64,000 nt of DNA from Gammaproteobacteria bacterium. Lineage in GTDB: Bacteria > Pseudomonadota > Gammaproteobacteria > Pseudomonadales > Pseudohongiellaceae. The stretch covers positions 124,001 through 188,000 of the forward strand of contig VMDC01000002.1 in the NCBI GenBank assembly GCA_008081045.1. Reading direction: 5' to 3'. Shown in pieces: positions 55,600-64,000 of this stretch. The notes beneath the pieces are model-generated. The model was not told the DNA's origin. It saw nothing but the letters and a program-made list of their open reading frames with translations, and ran no database searches. Within the stretch, counting starts at the first letter, position 1, and each line of letters begins with the position of its first letter. The position numbers and the translations under genes are program-made.

Positions 55600-55785
55600 A
55601 TGGCCAAAACTAAAGAGACAGTCAAAGTAACGCTCGTTCGAAGCCCAATCGGCTCACTGCCCAAGCACAAGCTGTGCTTGCAAGGCCTCGGCTTGCGCCG
55701 TATGCATCAAACTGTAGAAGTGGAAGACACGCCAGCTGTTCGCGGCATGATCAACAAGATCAGCTATATGCTGGCCGTGGAATAA
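55600..55785 (+). CDS. rpmD: 50S ribosomal protein L30
   Basis: 61 aa, family length 59. [28 protein letters not shown] is interrupted by nothing unusual. Fifty bases after rpsE. Confidence 0.97.
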   Translation: MAKTKETVKVTLVRSPIGSLPKHKLCLQGLGLRRMHQTVEVEDTPAVRGMINKISYMLAVE

Positions 55786-55810
55786 GCAAACAGGAAACTA
55801 GGTAATAGCT

Positions 55811-56314
55811 ATGCAACTGAATAATTTGAGTCCTGCAGCAGGCAGCACGAAAGCGAAAAAGCGCGTCGGTCGCGGCATCGGTTCTGGCTGGGGAAAAACC
55901 TGTGGTACCGGACATAAGGGACAAAAATCCCGAAGCGGCGGAACGGTGCGTCCGGGTTTTGAAGGCGGACAAATGCCCCTGCAAATGCGTCTGCCTAAGT
56001 ACGGTTTCTCGTCTCGCATCGGTCGCGTTACAGCAGAGATTCGAAGCGCAGAGCTGAACAAGGTTGAAGGGGAAACTGTCAACCTGGAAACTCTGCGGAA
56101 GGCGGGTTTGATCAATGCGTCGATCAAACGCGTCAAGGTGATGCTTTCTGGCGAGGTGACACGGAAGCTGAGTGTTGAGGGTGTTCGTGTCAGTAAAGGC
56201 GCGAAAGAGGCGATTGAAAAAGCTGGCGGCAGTGTGGCCGAGTTTGTCGAGGAGAAGCCCGCCAAACTGACCAAGAAAGCAGCGACTTCGCCCACTGAAT
56301 CAGCAGCAGAGTAA
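55811..56314 (+). CDS. rplO: 50S ribosomal protein L15 with C-terminal extension
   Basis: L15 is normally ~144 aa; this one has 167 because of a Lys/Ala/Glu tail after [14 protein letters not shown]. Core motif [20 protein letters not shown] and [18 protein letters not shown] present. The tail resembles the one on L5. Confidence 0.97.
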   Translation: MQLNNLSPAAGSTKAKKRVGRGIGSGWGKTCGTGHKGQKSRSGGTVRPGFEGGQMPLQMRLPKYGFSSRIGRVTAEIRSAELNKVEGETVNLETLRKAGLINASIKRVKVMLSGEVTRKLSVEGVRVSKGAKEAIEKAGGSVAEFVEEKPAKLTKKAATSPTESAAE

Positions 56315-56366
56315 TCGCGGTCACTGGCCCGGGAAGATAAAGCGAAATTAAAACCAAGTAACTGAG

Positions 56367-57692
56367 ATGGCGAACAAACCAAACATCAATCCAGAAAACA
56401 TCGGCGCAGGGCTCGGCGAGCTTAAGTCGCGCCTGTTGTTTCTGCTGTTCGCGATTTTTGTGTACCGAATCGGGACTCATATTCCGGTTCCGGGGATTGA
56501 TCCCCTTCAGCTGCAGGCCTTCTTCAATCAGAATGAGGGCACGTTTGCAGACCTGTTCAACATGTTTTCGGGTGGCGCTCTTGAACGCATGAGTATCGTT
56601 GCGCTGGGCATCATGCCCTATATTTCCGCTTCCATTATCATGCAGTTGCTGACAGCGGTGAGCCCGCAGCTCGACCAGCTGAAGAAGGAAGGCGAGTCAG
56701 GACGAAGGAAGATTACGCAATACACCCGATATGGTGCTCTGGTTCTGGCCACCGTACAGGGCACGGGTATGACGGTTGGCTTACTGGCGCCCATGGCCTA
56801 CAGCCCCGGCATCGCATTCAATCTGACCGCGATTATCTCCCTGGTGACCGGCGCAATGTTTCTGATGTGGTTGGGCGAGCAGATCACGGAAAAAGGCATT
56901 GGCAACGGGATTTCGATGCTGATCTTTGCCGGGATCGTTGCTGGCTTTCCTGCCGCAGTGGGGACTTCGCTCACCCAGGCTTATGAAGGTCAGATCAGCG
57001 GCGTATTACTTTTGGTCGTTGGGCTGATTGCGATCGGGGTGGTCGCCTGCATCATTTATGTTGAGCGAGCTCAGCGGCGTATAACAGTGAACTATGCGAA
57101 ACGTCAGCAGGGGCGGCGGATGTATCAGGCCCAGGCCAGCCATCTTCCGCTTAAAATAAACATGGCCGGTGTGATTCCTGCGATTTTTGCCAGCAGCATT
57201 CTGTTGTTTCCGGCCTCTCTCGGCCAGTGGTTTGGCCAGTCCGAGGGCGCCGAGTGGCTGCAAGATTTGGCGCTGCTGATTGGCCCGGGTCAGCCTTTGT
57301 ACATCATCATTTTCAGCGCCATGATCATTTTCTTCTGCTTTTTCTATACCGCGCTGGTGTTCAATCCACGTGATGTGGCAGAGAACCTGAAGCGGTCGGG
57401 CGCATTTATCCCCGGTATTCGCCCCGGGGAGCAGACAGCAAAGTACATCGACGGCGTTATCACCCGCCTGACGATGTTCGGTGCGGTATATATCACCCTG
57501 GTTTGTCTGCTACCAAATTTCATGCAGATGCTCGCGAATGTGCCCTTTAATCTGGGCGGAACGGCACTGTTGATATCGGTCGTGGTAACCATGGATTTCT
57601 GGTCTCAGGTGCAGTCTCACCTGATGTCACATCAGTATGATTCTCTGATGAAGAAGTCGAAGCTGGGTAACTACGGGCGTAGCGGTATTTAA
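56367..57692 (+). CDS. secY: Protein translocase subunit SecY
   Basis: 441 aa, ten transmembrane helices. Plug-domain region after [31 protein letters not shown] and the cytoplasmic loop with [20 protein letters not shown] (ribosome/SecA binding) are clear. Forms the SecYEG channel that exports the many signal-peptide proteins of this window. Usual position between rplO and rpmJ. Confidence 0.98.
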   Translation: MANKPNINPENIGAGLGELKSRLLFLLFAIFVYRIGTHIPVPGIDPLQLQAFFNQNEGTFADLFNMFSGGALERMSIVALGIMPYISASIIMQLLTAVSPQLDQLKKEGESGRRKITQYTRYGALVLATVQGTGMTVGLLAPMAYSPGIAFNLTAIISLVTGAMFLMWLGEQITEKGIGNGISMLIFAGIVAGFPAAVGTSLTQAYEGQISGVLLLVVGLIAIGVVACIIYVERAQRRITVNYAKRQQGRRMYQAQASHLPLKINMAGVIPAIFASSILLFPASLGQWFGQSEGAEWLQDLALLIGPGQPLYIIIFSAMIIFFCFFYTALVFNPRDVAENLKRSGAFIPGIRPGEQTAKYIDGVITRLTMFGAVYITLVCLLPNFMQMLANVPFNLGGTALLISVVVTMDFWSQVQSHLMSHQYDSLMKKSKLGNYGRSGI

Positions 57693-57751
57693 AGCAGGGA
57701 TACAGTGTTCGAAACTCAAGCGCGCCGGGCGTGCTTGAATGGAGGTTAGAA

Positions 57752-57868
57752 ATGAAAGTACGCGCATCAGTAAAGAAAATTTGCCGTAACTGTAAGGTGA
57801 TCAAGCGTAACGGTTCGGTTCGAGTGATTTGTAGTGCGGAGCCTCGACACAAGCAGCGTCAGGGTTAA
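57752..57868 (+). CDS. rpmJ: 50S ribosomal protein L36, zinc form
   Basis: Only 38 codons. [15 protein letters not shown] to EPRHKQRQG, with zinc ligands C11, C14, C27 and H33. The intact cysteines mark the C+ form, so no zinc-free paralog role is implied. RBS GGAGG eight bases upstream. Confidence 0.97.
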   Translation: MKVRASVKKICRNCKVIKRNGSVRVICSAEPRHKQRQG

Positions 57869-57896
57869 GCAGAGAAAATAGGAACGGAGTAGATCT

Positions 57897-58253
57897 ATGG
57901 CACGTATTGCCGGGGTTAACATACCAGACAACAAGCATATCGTGATTTCACTTCGATATGTTTTCGGTATTGGTCCAACGAAAGCGCAGCAAATCTGTGA
58001 CGCCACAGGCATTGCGCCTGCTACGAAAACGGCTGAATTGAGCCCTGAACAGTTGGATGATGTCCGCGCGGAAGTCGCTAAGCTCTCTACTGAAGGCGAT
58101 CTGCGCCGAGAGATTTCCATGAACATCAAGCGACTCATGGATCTTGGCTGCAACCGGGGTATCCGTCACCGTCGGAACCTTCCTGTCCGGGGGCAGCGCA
58201 CGAAGACAAATGCACGTACCCGAAAAGGTCCCCGTAAACCAATACGCAAGTAA
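57897..58253 (+). CDS. rpsM: 30S ribosomal protein S13
   Basis: 118 aa. [20 protein letters not shown] and the RNA-binding tail [15 protein letters not shown]. First of the alpha operon set; in E. coli its leader binds S4. Confidence 0.98.
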   Translation: MARIAGVNIPDNKHIVISLRYVFGIGPTKAQQICDATGIAPATKTAELSPEQLDDVRAEVAKLSTEGDLRREISMNIKRLMDLGCNRGIRHRRNLPVRGQRTKTNARTRKGPRKPIRK

Positions 58254-58280
58254 CACTAACTTTCAGAGAAAGGATAGAGA

Positions 58281-58317
58281 TACTCCAATGAATAGTAGTG
58301 GAGTACCTGGTAACTAA
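58281..58317 (+). promoter_or_regulatory. Hairpin and 9-codon minicistron before rpsK
   Basis: TACTCCA (58281-58287) pairs with TGGAGTA (58299-58305), burying the GGAG that could serve rpsK. From 58288 an ATG reads nine codons (MNSSGVPGN) to a TAA that ends two bases before the rpsK ATG. Translation of this minicistron would open the hairpin. Confidence 0.45.
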
Positions 58318-58318
58318 G

Positions 58319-58708
58319 ATGGCTACAGCTAAATCAGGCAAAAAGAAAGCACGCTCTACCGTCATAGACGGCATCGCGTTTATCCATGCTTCATTCAACA
58401 ACACGATCATTACGATTACTGATCGTCAGGGAAATGCCCTTTCCTGGGCCACGGCCGGTGGATCTGGCTTCCGTGGCTCACGAAAGTCAACTCCATTCGC
58501 CGCGCAGGTTGCTGCTGAGAAAGCGGGAAAGGCGGCGATCGAGTCCTATGGTCTAAAGAACCTTGACGTCAAGGTAAACGGACCGGGTCCTGGTCGCGAG
58601 TCTGCGGTCAGAGCTCTGAATGGCTGTGGATTGAAAATTGGCAATATCACAGATGTGACCCCGATTCCCCACAATGGTTGCCGACCGCCCAAGAAGCGGC
58701 GCGTCTAG
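58319..58708 (+). CDS. rpsK: 30S ribosomal protein S11
   Basis: 129 aa from the ATG at 58319 ([20 protein letters not shown]); reading from 58298 is not supported by the family. Platform protein beside the E site. C-terminal [18 protein letters not shown] canonical. Confidence 0.98.
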   Translation: MATAKSGKKKARSTVIDGIAFIHASFNNTIITITDRQGNALSWATAGGSGFRGSRKSTPFAAQVAAEKAGKAAIESYGLKNLDVKVNGPGPGRESAVRALNGCGLKIGNITDVTPIPHNGCRPPKKRRV

Positions 58709-58723
58709 ACTAGGAGAAATAGT

Positions 58724-59344
58724 ATGGCCCGTTATTTAGGCCCCAAATGCAAACTGGCTCGTAGAGAAGGCACTGACCTCTTTTTGAAAAGCGGTGTGCG
58801 CCCGATTGACAGCAAGTGCAAGGTTGAAACCATCCCCGGTCAGCACGGTCAACGCCGCGGTCGACTGTCGGACTATGGCGTGCAGCTCCGTGAAAAACAG
58901 AAGGTTCGGAGAACCTACGGCGTTCTGGAAAAGCAGTTCCGCAGCTACTACAAAGAGGCGGCCCGTCGAAAGGGCGCTACCGGTGAGAATCTGCTGCAGT
59001 TGCTGGAATGCCGTTTGGACAACGTCGTCTATCGCATGGGGTTTGGCTCGACTCGCGCCGAAGCGCGACAGCTGGTATCACACAAGTCCATCCTCGTGAA
59101 TGGATCAGTCGTCAACGTACCTTCCTATCAGATCAGTGAAGGAGACGTTGTCTCGATCCGCGAGAAGGCAAAGCAGCAGCTACGAATCAAGTCCGCGCTG
59201 GAGCTGGCTGCACAGCGAAGCGACATTGACTGGGTATCTGTCGACATGTCAAAGCTTGAAGGTCAATTCACGCGCAAGCCCGATCGCGCGGATCTGCCTT
59301 CAGAGATCAATGAAAATCTGATCGTTGAGCTTTATTCCAAGTAG
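58724..59344 (+). CDS. rpsD: 30S ribosomal protein S4
   Basis: 206 aa. [19 protein letters not shown] and the S4 RNA-binding domain ([20 protein letters not shown]) present. No zinc cysteines at the N-terminus. Primary 16S binder and alpha operon repressor in E. coli. Confidence 0.98.
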   Translation: MARYLGPKCKLARREGTDLFLKSGVRPIDSKCKVETIPGQHGQRRGRLSDYGVQLREKQKVRRTYGVLEKQFRSYYKEAARRKGATGENLLQLLECRLDNVVYRMGFGSTRAEARQLVSHKSILVNGSVVNVPSYQISEGDVVSIREKAKQQLRIKSALELAAQRSDIDWVSVDMSKLEGQFTRKPDRADLPSEINENLIVELYSK

Positions 59345-59371
59345 TGTCCAAACACAGAAAGGGTGGATTAC

Positions 59372-60370
59372 ATGCAAATTTCTTTATCTGATTTTCTAAC
59401 ACCGCAAGTGATACAGGTTGATGAGTTCGACAAGTGTCACTCCAAAGTGGTGTTGGAACCTCTTGAGCGTGGCTTTGGCCATACATTGGGTAATGCACTG
59501 CGTCGGATTCTGCTGTCATCAATGCCGGGTTGCGCAGTTGAAGAGGTAGAAATTGACGGCGTCGTGCATGAGTACAGCACTATTGAGGGTGTTCGTGAAG
59601 ACGTCATTGAAATTCTGCTGAACCTGAAAGGTCTGGCAGTTGTTCTGAATAACCGTGACGAAGCCATTCTGAATCTCAGTAAAAAAGGCGCCGGTGCCGT
59701 GACAGCGGGCGATATTGAGTTGGATCATGATGTGGAGATCATCAACCCGGATCATGTGATTGCCAACCTCAACAGTAACGGCGAGTTGAACATGCGCATC
59801 CTGGTGCGCAAAGGGCGTGGCTATTCGCCAGCTGACAGCCGGGCCAGTGACGAAGAGGAAACTAGAGCAGTCGGCAAGCTGTTGCTTGACGCTTCCTACA
59901 GCCCGGTTGTTCGTATCTCTTACTCGGTGGAAAATGCCCGGGTAGAACAGCGTACGGATCTTGATAAGCTGATTATCAATCTTGAAACGAACGGTACGAT
60001 AGACCCTGAAGAGGCCATACGTCGTGCCGCGACGATTTTGCAACACCAGTTGAGCGTGTTTGTTGATCTGCAAAGCGAGATTATCGCTGAGCCTGAGGAG
60101 CGGGAAGACGAGATTGATCCCATACTGCTTCGACCCGTTGATGATCTTGAGCTCACGGTTCGCTCCGCAAACTGCCTCAAGGCAGAGGACATTTACTATA
60201 TCGGCGACCTGATTCAGCGTACCGAAGTTGAGCTGTTGAAGACGCCGAACCTTGGCAAGAAATCACTGACTGAGATCAAAGATGTTCTGGCTACCCGCGG
60301 CTTATCACTTGGCCTGCGTTTGGACAACTGGCCGCCATCCAGCCTCAAGACAGATGACCGTGCTGCCTGA
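59372..60370 (+). CDS. rpoA: RNA polymerase alpha subunit
   Basis: 332 aa from the ATG at 59372 (AAGGGTGG upstream; a GTG at 59363 adds three residues). N-terminal dimerisation domain with [21 protein letters not shown]-terminal domain with [20 protein letters not shown], which binds UP elements and activators. Usual place in the alpha operon. Confidence 0.98.
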   Translation: MQISLSDFLTPQVIQVDEFDKCHSKVVLEPLERGFGHTLGNALRRILLSSMPGCAVEEVEIDGVVHEYSTIEGVREDVIEILLNLKGLAVVLNNRDEAILNLSKKGAGAVTAGDIELDHDVEIINPDHVIANLNSNGELNMRILVRKGRGYSPADSRASDEEETRAVGKLLLDASYSPVVRISYSVENARVEQRTDLDKLIINLETNGTIDPEEAIRRAATILQHQLSVFVDLQSEIIAEPEEREDEIDPILLRPVDDLELTVRSANCLKAEDIYYIGDLIQRTEVELLKTPNLGKKSLTEIKDVLATRGLSLGLRLDNWPPSSLKTDDRAA

Positions 60371-60402
60371 AGCAGGCGCACACAAGATAAAGGTATAGAG
60401 TT

Positions 60403-60813
60403 ATGCGACATCGACACAGCGGTCGCCAACTGAATCGCAATAGTCCACACCGAACTGCCATGTTCAGAAACATGACAGCTTCGCTGGTGGAGCACGAAAT
60501 CATCAGAACAACCCTGGTGAAGGCGAAGGAATTGCGTTCAGTGGCAGAGCCATTAATCACCCTGGCCAAGAACGACAGCGTTGCAAACCGACGTCTGGCA
60601 TTCAGCAGGACCCGCAACAAGGCGACAGTGGGTAAGCTGTTCGATGAGCTCGGGCCTCGCTATGCAAATCGGCCCGGCGGATATATCCGGATCCTCAAAT
60701 GCGGGGAACGGCCGGGCGACAAAGCGCCGATGGCTTACGTCGAGCTGGTTGACCGGCCGCAGCTTGATATCGCCGATCATGAGGACGAAGCAGCGGTTGC
60801 TGAAGAAGAATAA
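60403..60813 (+). CDS. rplQ: 50S ribosomal protein L17
   Basis: 136 aa, with [20 protein letters not shown] and the helix [17 protein letters not shown]. An acidic tail ([12 protein letters not shown]) makes it ~9 residues longer than in E. coli. Last gene of the block before a strong terminator. Confidence 0.98.
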   Translation: MRHRHSGRQLNRNSPHRTAMFRNMTASLVEHEIIRTTLVKAKELRSVAEPLITLAKNDSVANRRLAFSRTRNKATVGKLFDELGPRYANRPGGYIRILKCGERPGDKAPMAYVELVDRPQLDIADHEDEAAVAEEE

Positions 60814-60871
60814 GCACGGCGCACTGCGCTGAGCCGAGAATAATCCGGACTGCGCTTGCCGGCAAAACAAG

Positions 60872-60921
60872 CCCGATCTTCCTCACGGTACTATGGACAC
60901 CGAAGGTTGATCGGGTTTTTT
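60872..60921 (+). terminator. Intrinsic terminator of the alpha operon
   Basis: CCCGATC pairs with GATCGGG, followed by six T; an inner CTTC/GAAG pairing extends the stem. Confidence 0.88.
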
Positions 60922-60938
60922 ATTGATCAGGATTTTTT

Positions 60939-62114
60939 ATGACTAGCTCTTTTCATCCGCCAGCCAGAACCCTAATGGGCCCCGGCCCATCTGATGTGAA
61001 TCCGCGAATTCTCGAAGCGCTTTCCCGGCCGACTATTGGTCATCTTGACCCTGCTTTCATCAGCATGATGGATGAGCTCAAAACTCTGCTGCAGTTTGCT
61101 TTCCGCACGACAAATGAGCTGACGATCCCGGTGTCAGCGCCGGGCTCTGCCGGCATGGAATGCGTGTTTGCCAATCTTGTTGAGCCGGGCGAAAAGCTGA
61201 TTGTGTGTCAGAACGGGGTCTTCGGCGGCCGTATGAAAGAAAACGTAGAGCGCTGTGGCGGTACTGCAGTTATGGTTACGGATGACTTTGGTGCGCCTGT
61301 AGATCCGGAAAAGCTTGAAGATGCCTTAAAGAAACATCCCGATGCGGTGGCGGTTGCCTTTGTCCACAGTGAAACCTCTACCGGTGTACGGAGTGACGCT
61401 GAGGCTCTTTGTACCCTCGCTCGCGGGTATGAATGCCTTACGATTGTTGATGCTGTCACTACGCTGGCAGGCATTCCTCTCGAAGTCGATGCTTGGGGCA
61501 TAGATGCGATCTATTCCGGTACGCAAAAATGTCTCTCCTGCATCCCCGGCTTATCTCCCGTCAGTTTCTCGCCACGTGCTGCGGCGAAGATTACCAATCG
61601 TAAGAACAGGGTCCAGAGCTGGTTTCTTGATACTAATCTGGTCATGGGTTACTGGGGAGCGGATGCGAAACGGTCGTATCATCACACCGCCCCGGTAAAC
61701 TCGCTTTATGCGCTGCACGAATCTCTGGTGATCCTTGAGGAAGAAGGTTTGGAGGATTCCTGGAAACGCCACCGCTTGAATCATCTTGCGCTGGTGGCAG
61801 GGCTTGAAAGTCTTGGTCTGGGTTTTGTCGTGGAAGAAGCCAGTCGCTTACCGCAATTAAACGCTGTCTCATTTCCTCAACAAATTGACGACGCCGCAGT
61901 CCGGCGCGCGCTGCTGACTGAGTACGGCTTGGAAATCGGTGCGGGCCTCGGTGCTCTGGCCGGGAAAGTTTGGCGGATCGGTCTGATGGGTTATGCCAGT
62001 AATCGTAAAAACGTGAATCTCTGCGTTTCTGCTCTGGGGAATGTCTTGAATGCACAGGGGCACCGCTGTGATGTCAGCCAGGCGATCGCCGAGGCGGAGC
62101 GAGTCTACGATTGA
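60939..62114 (+). CDS. Class V aminotransferase, alanine/serine-glyoxylate type (copy 2)
   Basis: A 391-aa PLP enzyme starting TLMGPGPSDVNPRILEAL, with SAPGSAGMECVFAN, HSETSTGV, IVDAVTTLAG and Schiff-base lysine K197 in SGTQKCLSCIPG. It resembles alanine-glyoxylate aminotransferase (AGXT) more than copy 1, which has the serine-glyoxylate/aspartate-like N-terminus. The overlapping biochemistry of the two suggests glyoxylate, from glycine or purine-like breakdown, is a real metabolite for this organism. A clear RBS (AGGA) lies 10 bases upstream. Starts right after the alpha operon terminator. Confidence 0.88.
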   Translation: MTSSFHPPARTLMGPGPSDVNPRILEALSRPTIGHLDPAFISMMDELKTLLQFAFRTTNELTIPVSAPGSAGMECVFANLVEPGEKLIVCQNGVFGGRMKENVERCGGTAVMVTDDFGAPVDPEKLEDALKKHPDAVAVAFVHSETSTGVRSDAEALCTLARGYECLTIVDAVTTLAGIPLEVDAWGIDAIYSGTQKCLSCIPGLSPVSFSPRAAAKITNRKNRVQSWFLDTNLVMGYWGADAKRSYHHTAPVNSLYALHESLVILEEEGLEDSWKRHRLNHLALVAGLESLGLGFVVEEASRLPQLNAVSFPQQIDDAAVRRALLTEYGLEIGAGLGALAGKVWRIGLMGYASNRKNVNLCVSALGNVLNAQGHRCDVSQAIAEAERVYD

Positions 62115-62206
62115 GCAGCCTGCCGGGGCATTCAGTTCCGGCATTTTTCTAACACGTGTCGGACGGCTCACTTTCTTTTCTAAAATTCTGGAATTACTGC
62201 GACCCC

Positions 62207-63109
62207 ATGGTAAACGCCGCCTCTCGGAACTATATCGAGCTCTTTCTGATGTCCGCGATCTGGGGCTCGTCTTTTCTGTTTCTCCGAATAGCAGCGCCTG
62301 AGTTCGGTCCGTTCCTGCTGATACAGATGCGTGTGCTCACTGCGGTTATCGTCATGCTGCCAATTTGCATGGTATTCGGCAAGTGGGGCGAACTGATCGC
62401 TAACTGGCGCATCATATTCCTGGTCAGCCTCACAAACATGGCTGTGCCGTTCTGCTTGTTTGCCTACGCCGCCCTCTCTATGGGTTCTGGTTTGCTGTCT
62501 ATCATGAATGCGACTGTTCCGTTTTTTACCGCTCTGATAGGGTTTGCGGTCTTTGGCCAGCGGCTCTCTTCGCTGTCGCTGTTTGGCATGGCAGTGGGTT
62601 TCAGCGGAGTAATCGTCCTGGTGTTCGACCCTGATGCGATAAATCTTGCAGAGGGCGGACTGCTGGCAGTTTCCGCAGCGTTGTGCGCCTGTTTTCTTTA
62701 CGGGATGGCTCTTAATCTCGTGTCGAGAAGGCTGACAGCGGTATCCGGTTTGGCAATTACTACCGGCAGTCTGCTGTTTTCCTCTGTGCTGCTGGTGCCA
62801 TTTTCAATGCAGTCATTGCCGGATGAGATGCCCGGCGTTTCTGCCTGGATGGCGGTCACGGCGCTGGGCATAGGGTGTACGGGGCTGGCTTATCTCATGT
62901 TCTACAGACTGATTGCCCGTATCGGTTCTGAACAGACGATTATGACTGCCTATCTGATCCCGCTTTTCAGCCTGTTGTGGGGCAATCTGTTCCTCTCGGA
63001 GAGCATAACTGCATTTACGGTGCTGGGATGCTTGCTGGTCTTACTGGGTGTGGGGATGACCACTGGTAAACTTCCCGGGCTGTTTAATCGGACCTCAGCA
63101 TCGCGTTAA
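62207..63109 (+). CDS. EamA/DMT-family transporter
   Basis: From the ATG at 62207 the product has 300 aa, the normal size for ten-helix drug/metabolite transporters; a GTG at 62156 would add a non-hydrophobic lead. Two EamA halves are visible: AIWGSSFLFLRIAAPEFGP with SIMNATVPFFTALIGF, and after GLAIT the second half ending PLFSLLWGNLFLSESIT. Probably exports a metabolite such as an amino acid; substrate unknown. Ninety-two bases after the aminotransferase, same strand. Confidence 0.85.
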   Translation: MVNAASRNYIELFLMSAIWGSSFLFLRIAAPEFGPFLLIQMRVLTAVIVMLPICMVFGKWGELIANWRIIFLVSLTNMAVPFCLFAYAALSMGSGLLSIMNATVPFFTALIGFAVFGQRLSSLSLFGMAVGFSGVIVLVFDPDAINLAEGGLLAVSAALCACFLYGMALNLVSRRLTAVSGLAITTGSLLFSSVLLVPFSMQSLPDEMPGVSAWMAVTALGIGCTGLAYLMFYRLIARIGSEQTIMTAYLIPLFSLLWGNLFLSESITAFTVLGCLLVLLGVGMTTGKLPGLFNRTSASR

Positions 63110-63322
63110 GGCGGGCTTCGAAAGCTTAATTCGTAATCCTGAAGGCATTTTCAGGCAGAATCCGGCGCGAATTTGACCTGATTTGACGTTTTTGGCGCAG
63201 GAAATCGCCATATTTAATAGTAATTCGTACACTTATCGTCTAAGTTACTGTTTTTACAAGTATTCTCTATTCAAAGATGCTGAGTTTTTAATTCAGGCAG
63301 GACGCGCAGGGCGGGTAATCGC

Positions 63323-64000
63323 ATGCAGGCTGAGCCCGGTTTAACAATAGAAGACCCGATTGAGGGCGATTTCGATCAGGACGCGTCAGCAGTCCCGAGA
63401 ATCGAGTTGCAATCACCGCCTCTGTCAGAGCTCATTGATGAGCGAGAATATGAGGATACGGCTGTGTCTCTGGAGTCGGTCGATTCGCAGACCATTCAGG
63501 GCAAGTTGCAGCAGCTTAACTCCAGCTCTGACACCATCATCATCAAGGAACCACTGGCATTCATAGCGACTGAGATTGCTATGGACAGGGTCAAACTGCT
63601 GCGTCTCGAAAAGCCGTACAAGATCTCCCTGGGAGAGACATTAAATCCGGACGTCAGTGTTGATCAGGACTCCCAGGGCTTTGAAGTCCTGTTCACTGAC
63701 GGCACCACAATTTCGGGCGATACCTTTGGCTATCGAATCGAAACTAACGGCATTCACTTCTACGAAATTACGGCGATTAAACGTCAGTCCTTTTACTGTA
63801 AACATCTGTTTATTCCCCACGCAGCAATCGATCGTCATAGCATCAGCGATCGGCCTGAACCTCAACGGGATAGCAAGCCCGCCGGTGAGCAGGACACTGC
63901 TGAGCCGCTTCAGAATCGTGCTACAGCAGAGGAAATTCGCCCGACCACCGGTGCCGAGCTTGATGAGGCTTTGTCTGTGATTGAGCAGGTGCAGGACAAT
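63323..64000 (+). CDS. Unrecognised protein, N-terminal part (continues past the window)
   Basis: From ATG 63323 the frame is open for 226 codons to the window edge. The N-terminus is acidic and probably disordered (IEDPIEGDFDQDA); a folded part of ~95 residues follows from KEPLAFIATEIAMDRVKLLR, containing LFTDGTTISGDTFGYRIE and HFYEITAIKRQ...FIPHAAIDR, then another low-complexity stretch. This resembles the small domain found ahead of some GspE/PilB-like secretion ATPases, but the remaining gene is needed; low certainty. The 213-base gap upstream holds TTGAC-type boxes but no clear promoter. Confidence 0.5.
   Translation, partial: MQAEPGLTIEDPIEGDFDQDASAVPRIELQSPPLSELIDEREYEDTAVSLESVDSQTIQGKLQQLNSSSDTIIIKEPLAFIATEIAMDRVKLLRLEKPYKISLGETLNPDVSVDQDSQGFEVLFTDGTTISGDTFGYRIETNGIHFYEITAIKRQSFYCKHLFIPHAAIDRHSISDRPEPQRDSKPAGEQDTAEPLQNRATAEEIRPTTGAELDEALSVIEQVQDN

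Noticed and set aside
63180-63240. TTGACG followed by TATTTAAT before the last gene
   Set aside because: Spacing between the two boxes is too long for a sigma-70 promoter.

Overview
The window looks like the chromosome of a free-living, probably marine, Gammaproteobacterium related to Pseudomonadales/Cellvibrionales. Evidence: the order birA - coaX - SPOR protein - tRNA-Tyr/Gly/Thr - tuf as known from Pseudomonas, a canonical S10-spc-alpha ribosomal block (rpsJ to rplQ), and many exported enzymes. I saw no rRNA, CRISPR array, insertion sequence or phage gene.

Region 1 (1-44 kb) is an accessory/catabolic region of short operons separated by clear intrinsic terminators. Its main theme is exported copper/heme proteins. 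Four proteins combine a c-type heme site (CxxCH) with a two-domain peptidylglycine-hydroxylase-like (PHM-like) type II copper monooxygenase module: a tandem pair at 917-3939 and two with an added N-terminal redoxin-like domain at 5377-7098 and 33430-35160. A separate exported NHL beta-propeller at 37105-38301 retains nearly all catalytic and zinc positions of the PAL half of animal peptidylglycine alpha-amidating monooxygenase. Hydroxylase-like and lyase-like halves of an amidation or N-dealkylation chemistry are thus present on one chromosome segment, with cytochrome c a likely electron donor. This is the most interesting system here. The PAL-like gene diverges from a HupE/UreJ-like membrane protein across a perfect dyad built on AGTATACT.

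A second theme is turnover of amide bonds and amino-acid derivatives: thioesterase - arylformamidase-like hydrolase - kynureninase operon (12.3-14.9 kb), an iodotyrosine-deiodinase-like flavoprotein (19.2 kb), an M19 dipeptidase lipoprotein, gamma-glutamyltransferase, a penicillin-acylase-family lipoprotein with an amidohydrolase, a D-2-hydroxyacid-type flavin/Fe-S dehydrogenase, a GntP permease and two class V aminotransferases of the serine/alanine-glyoxylate type. There are also an MFS transporter, serine hydrolase, PlsC-like acyltransferase, Ser/Thr kinase, 3-hydroxyisobutyrate-dehydrogenase-like enzyme, two secreted GWxGD-type proteins of unknown role, a nuclease-fold protein with a degenerate active site, and CstA.

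Region 2 (42-60.9 kb) is housekeeping: birA, coaX, a SPOR protein, a three-tRNA operon with a strong promoter, tuf, then rpsJ-rplC-rplD-rplW-rplB-rpsS-rplV-rpsC-rplP-rpmC-rpsQ-rplN-rplX-rplE-rpsN-rpsH-rplF-rplR-rpsE-rpmD-rplO-secY-rpmJ-rpsM-rpsK-rpsD-rpoA-rplQ. The secE-nusG-rplKAJL-rpoBC-rpsLG-fusA block that usually lies between the tRNA-linked tuf and rpsJ is absent, so the single tuf sits at a hybrid junction (true rearrangement or assembly collapse). Region 3 (60.9-64 kb) has a second class V aminotransferase, an EamA-type exporter and the start of an unrecognised gene cut by the window edge.
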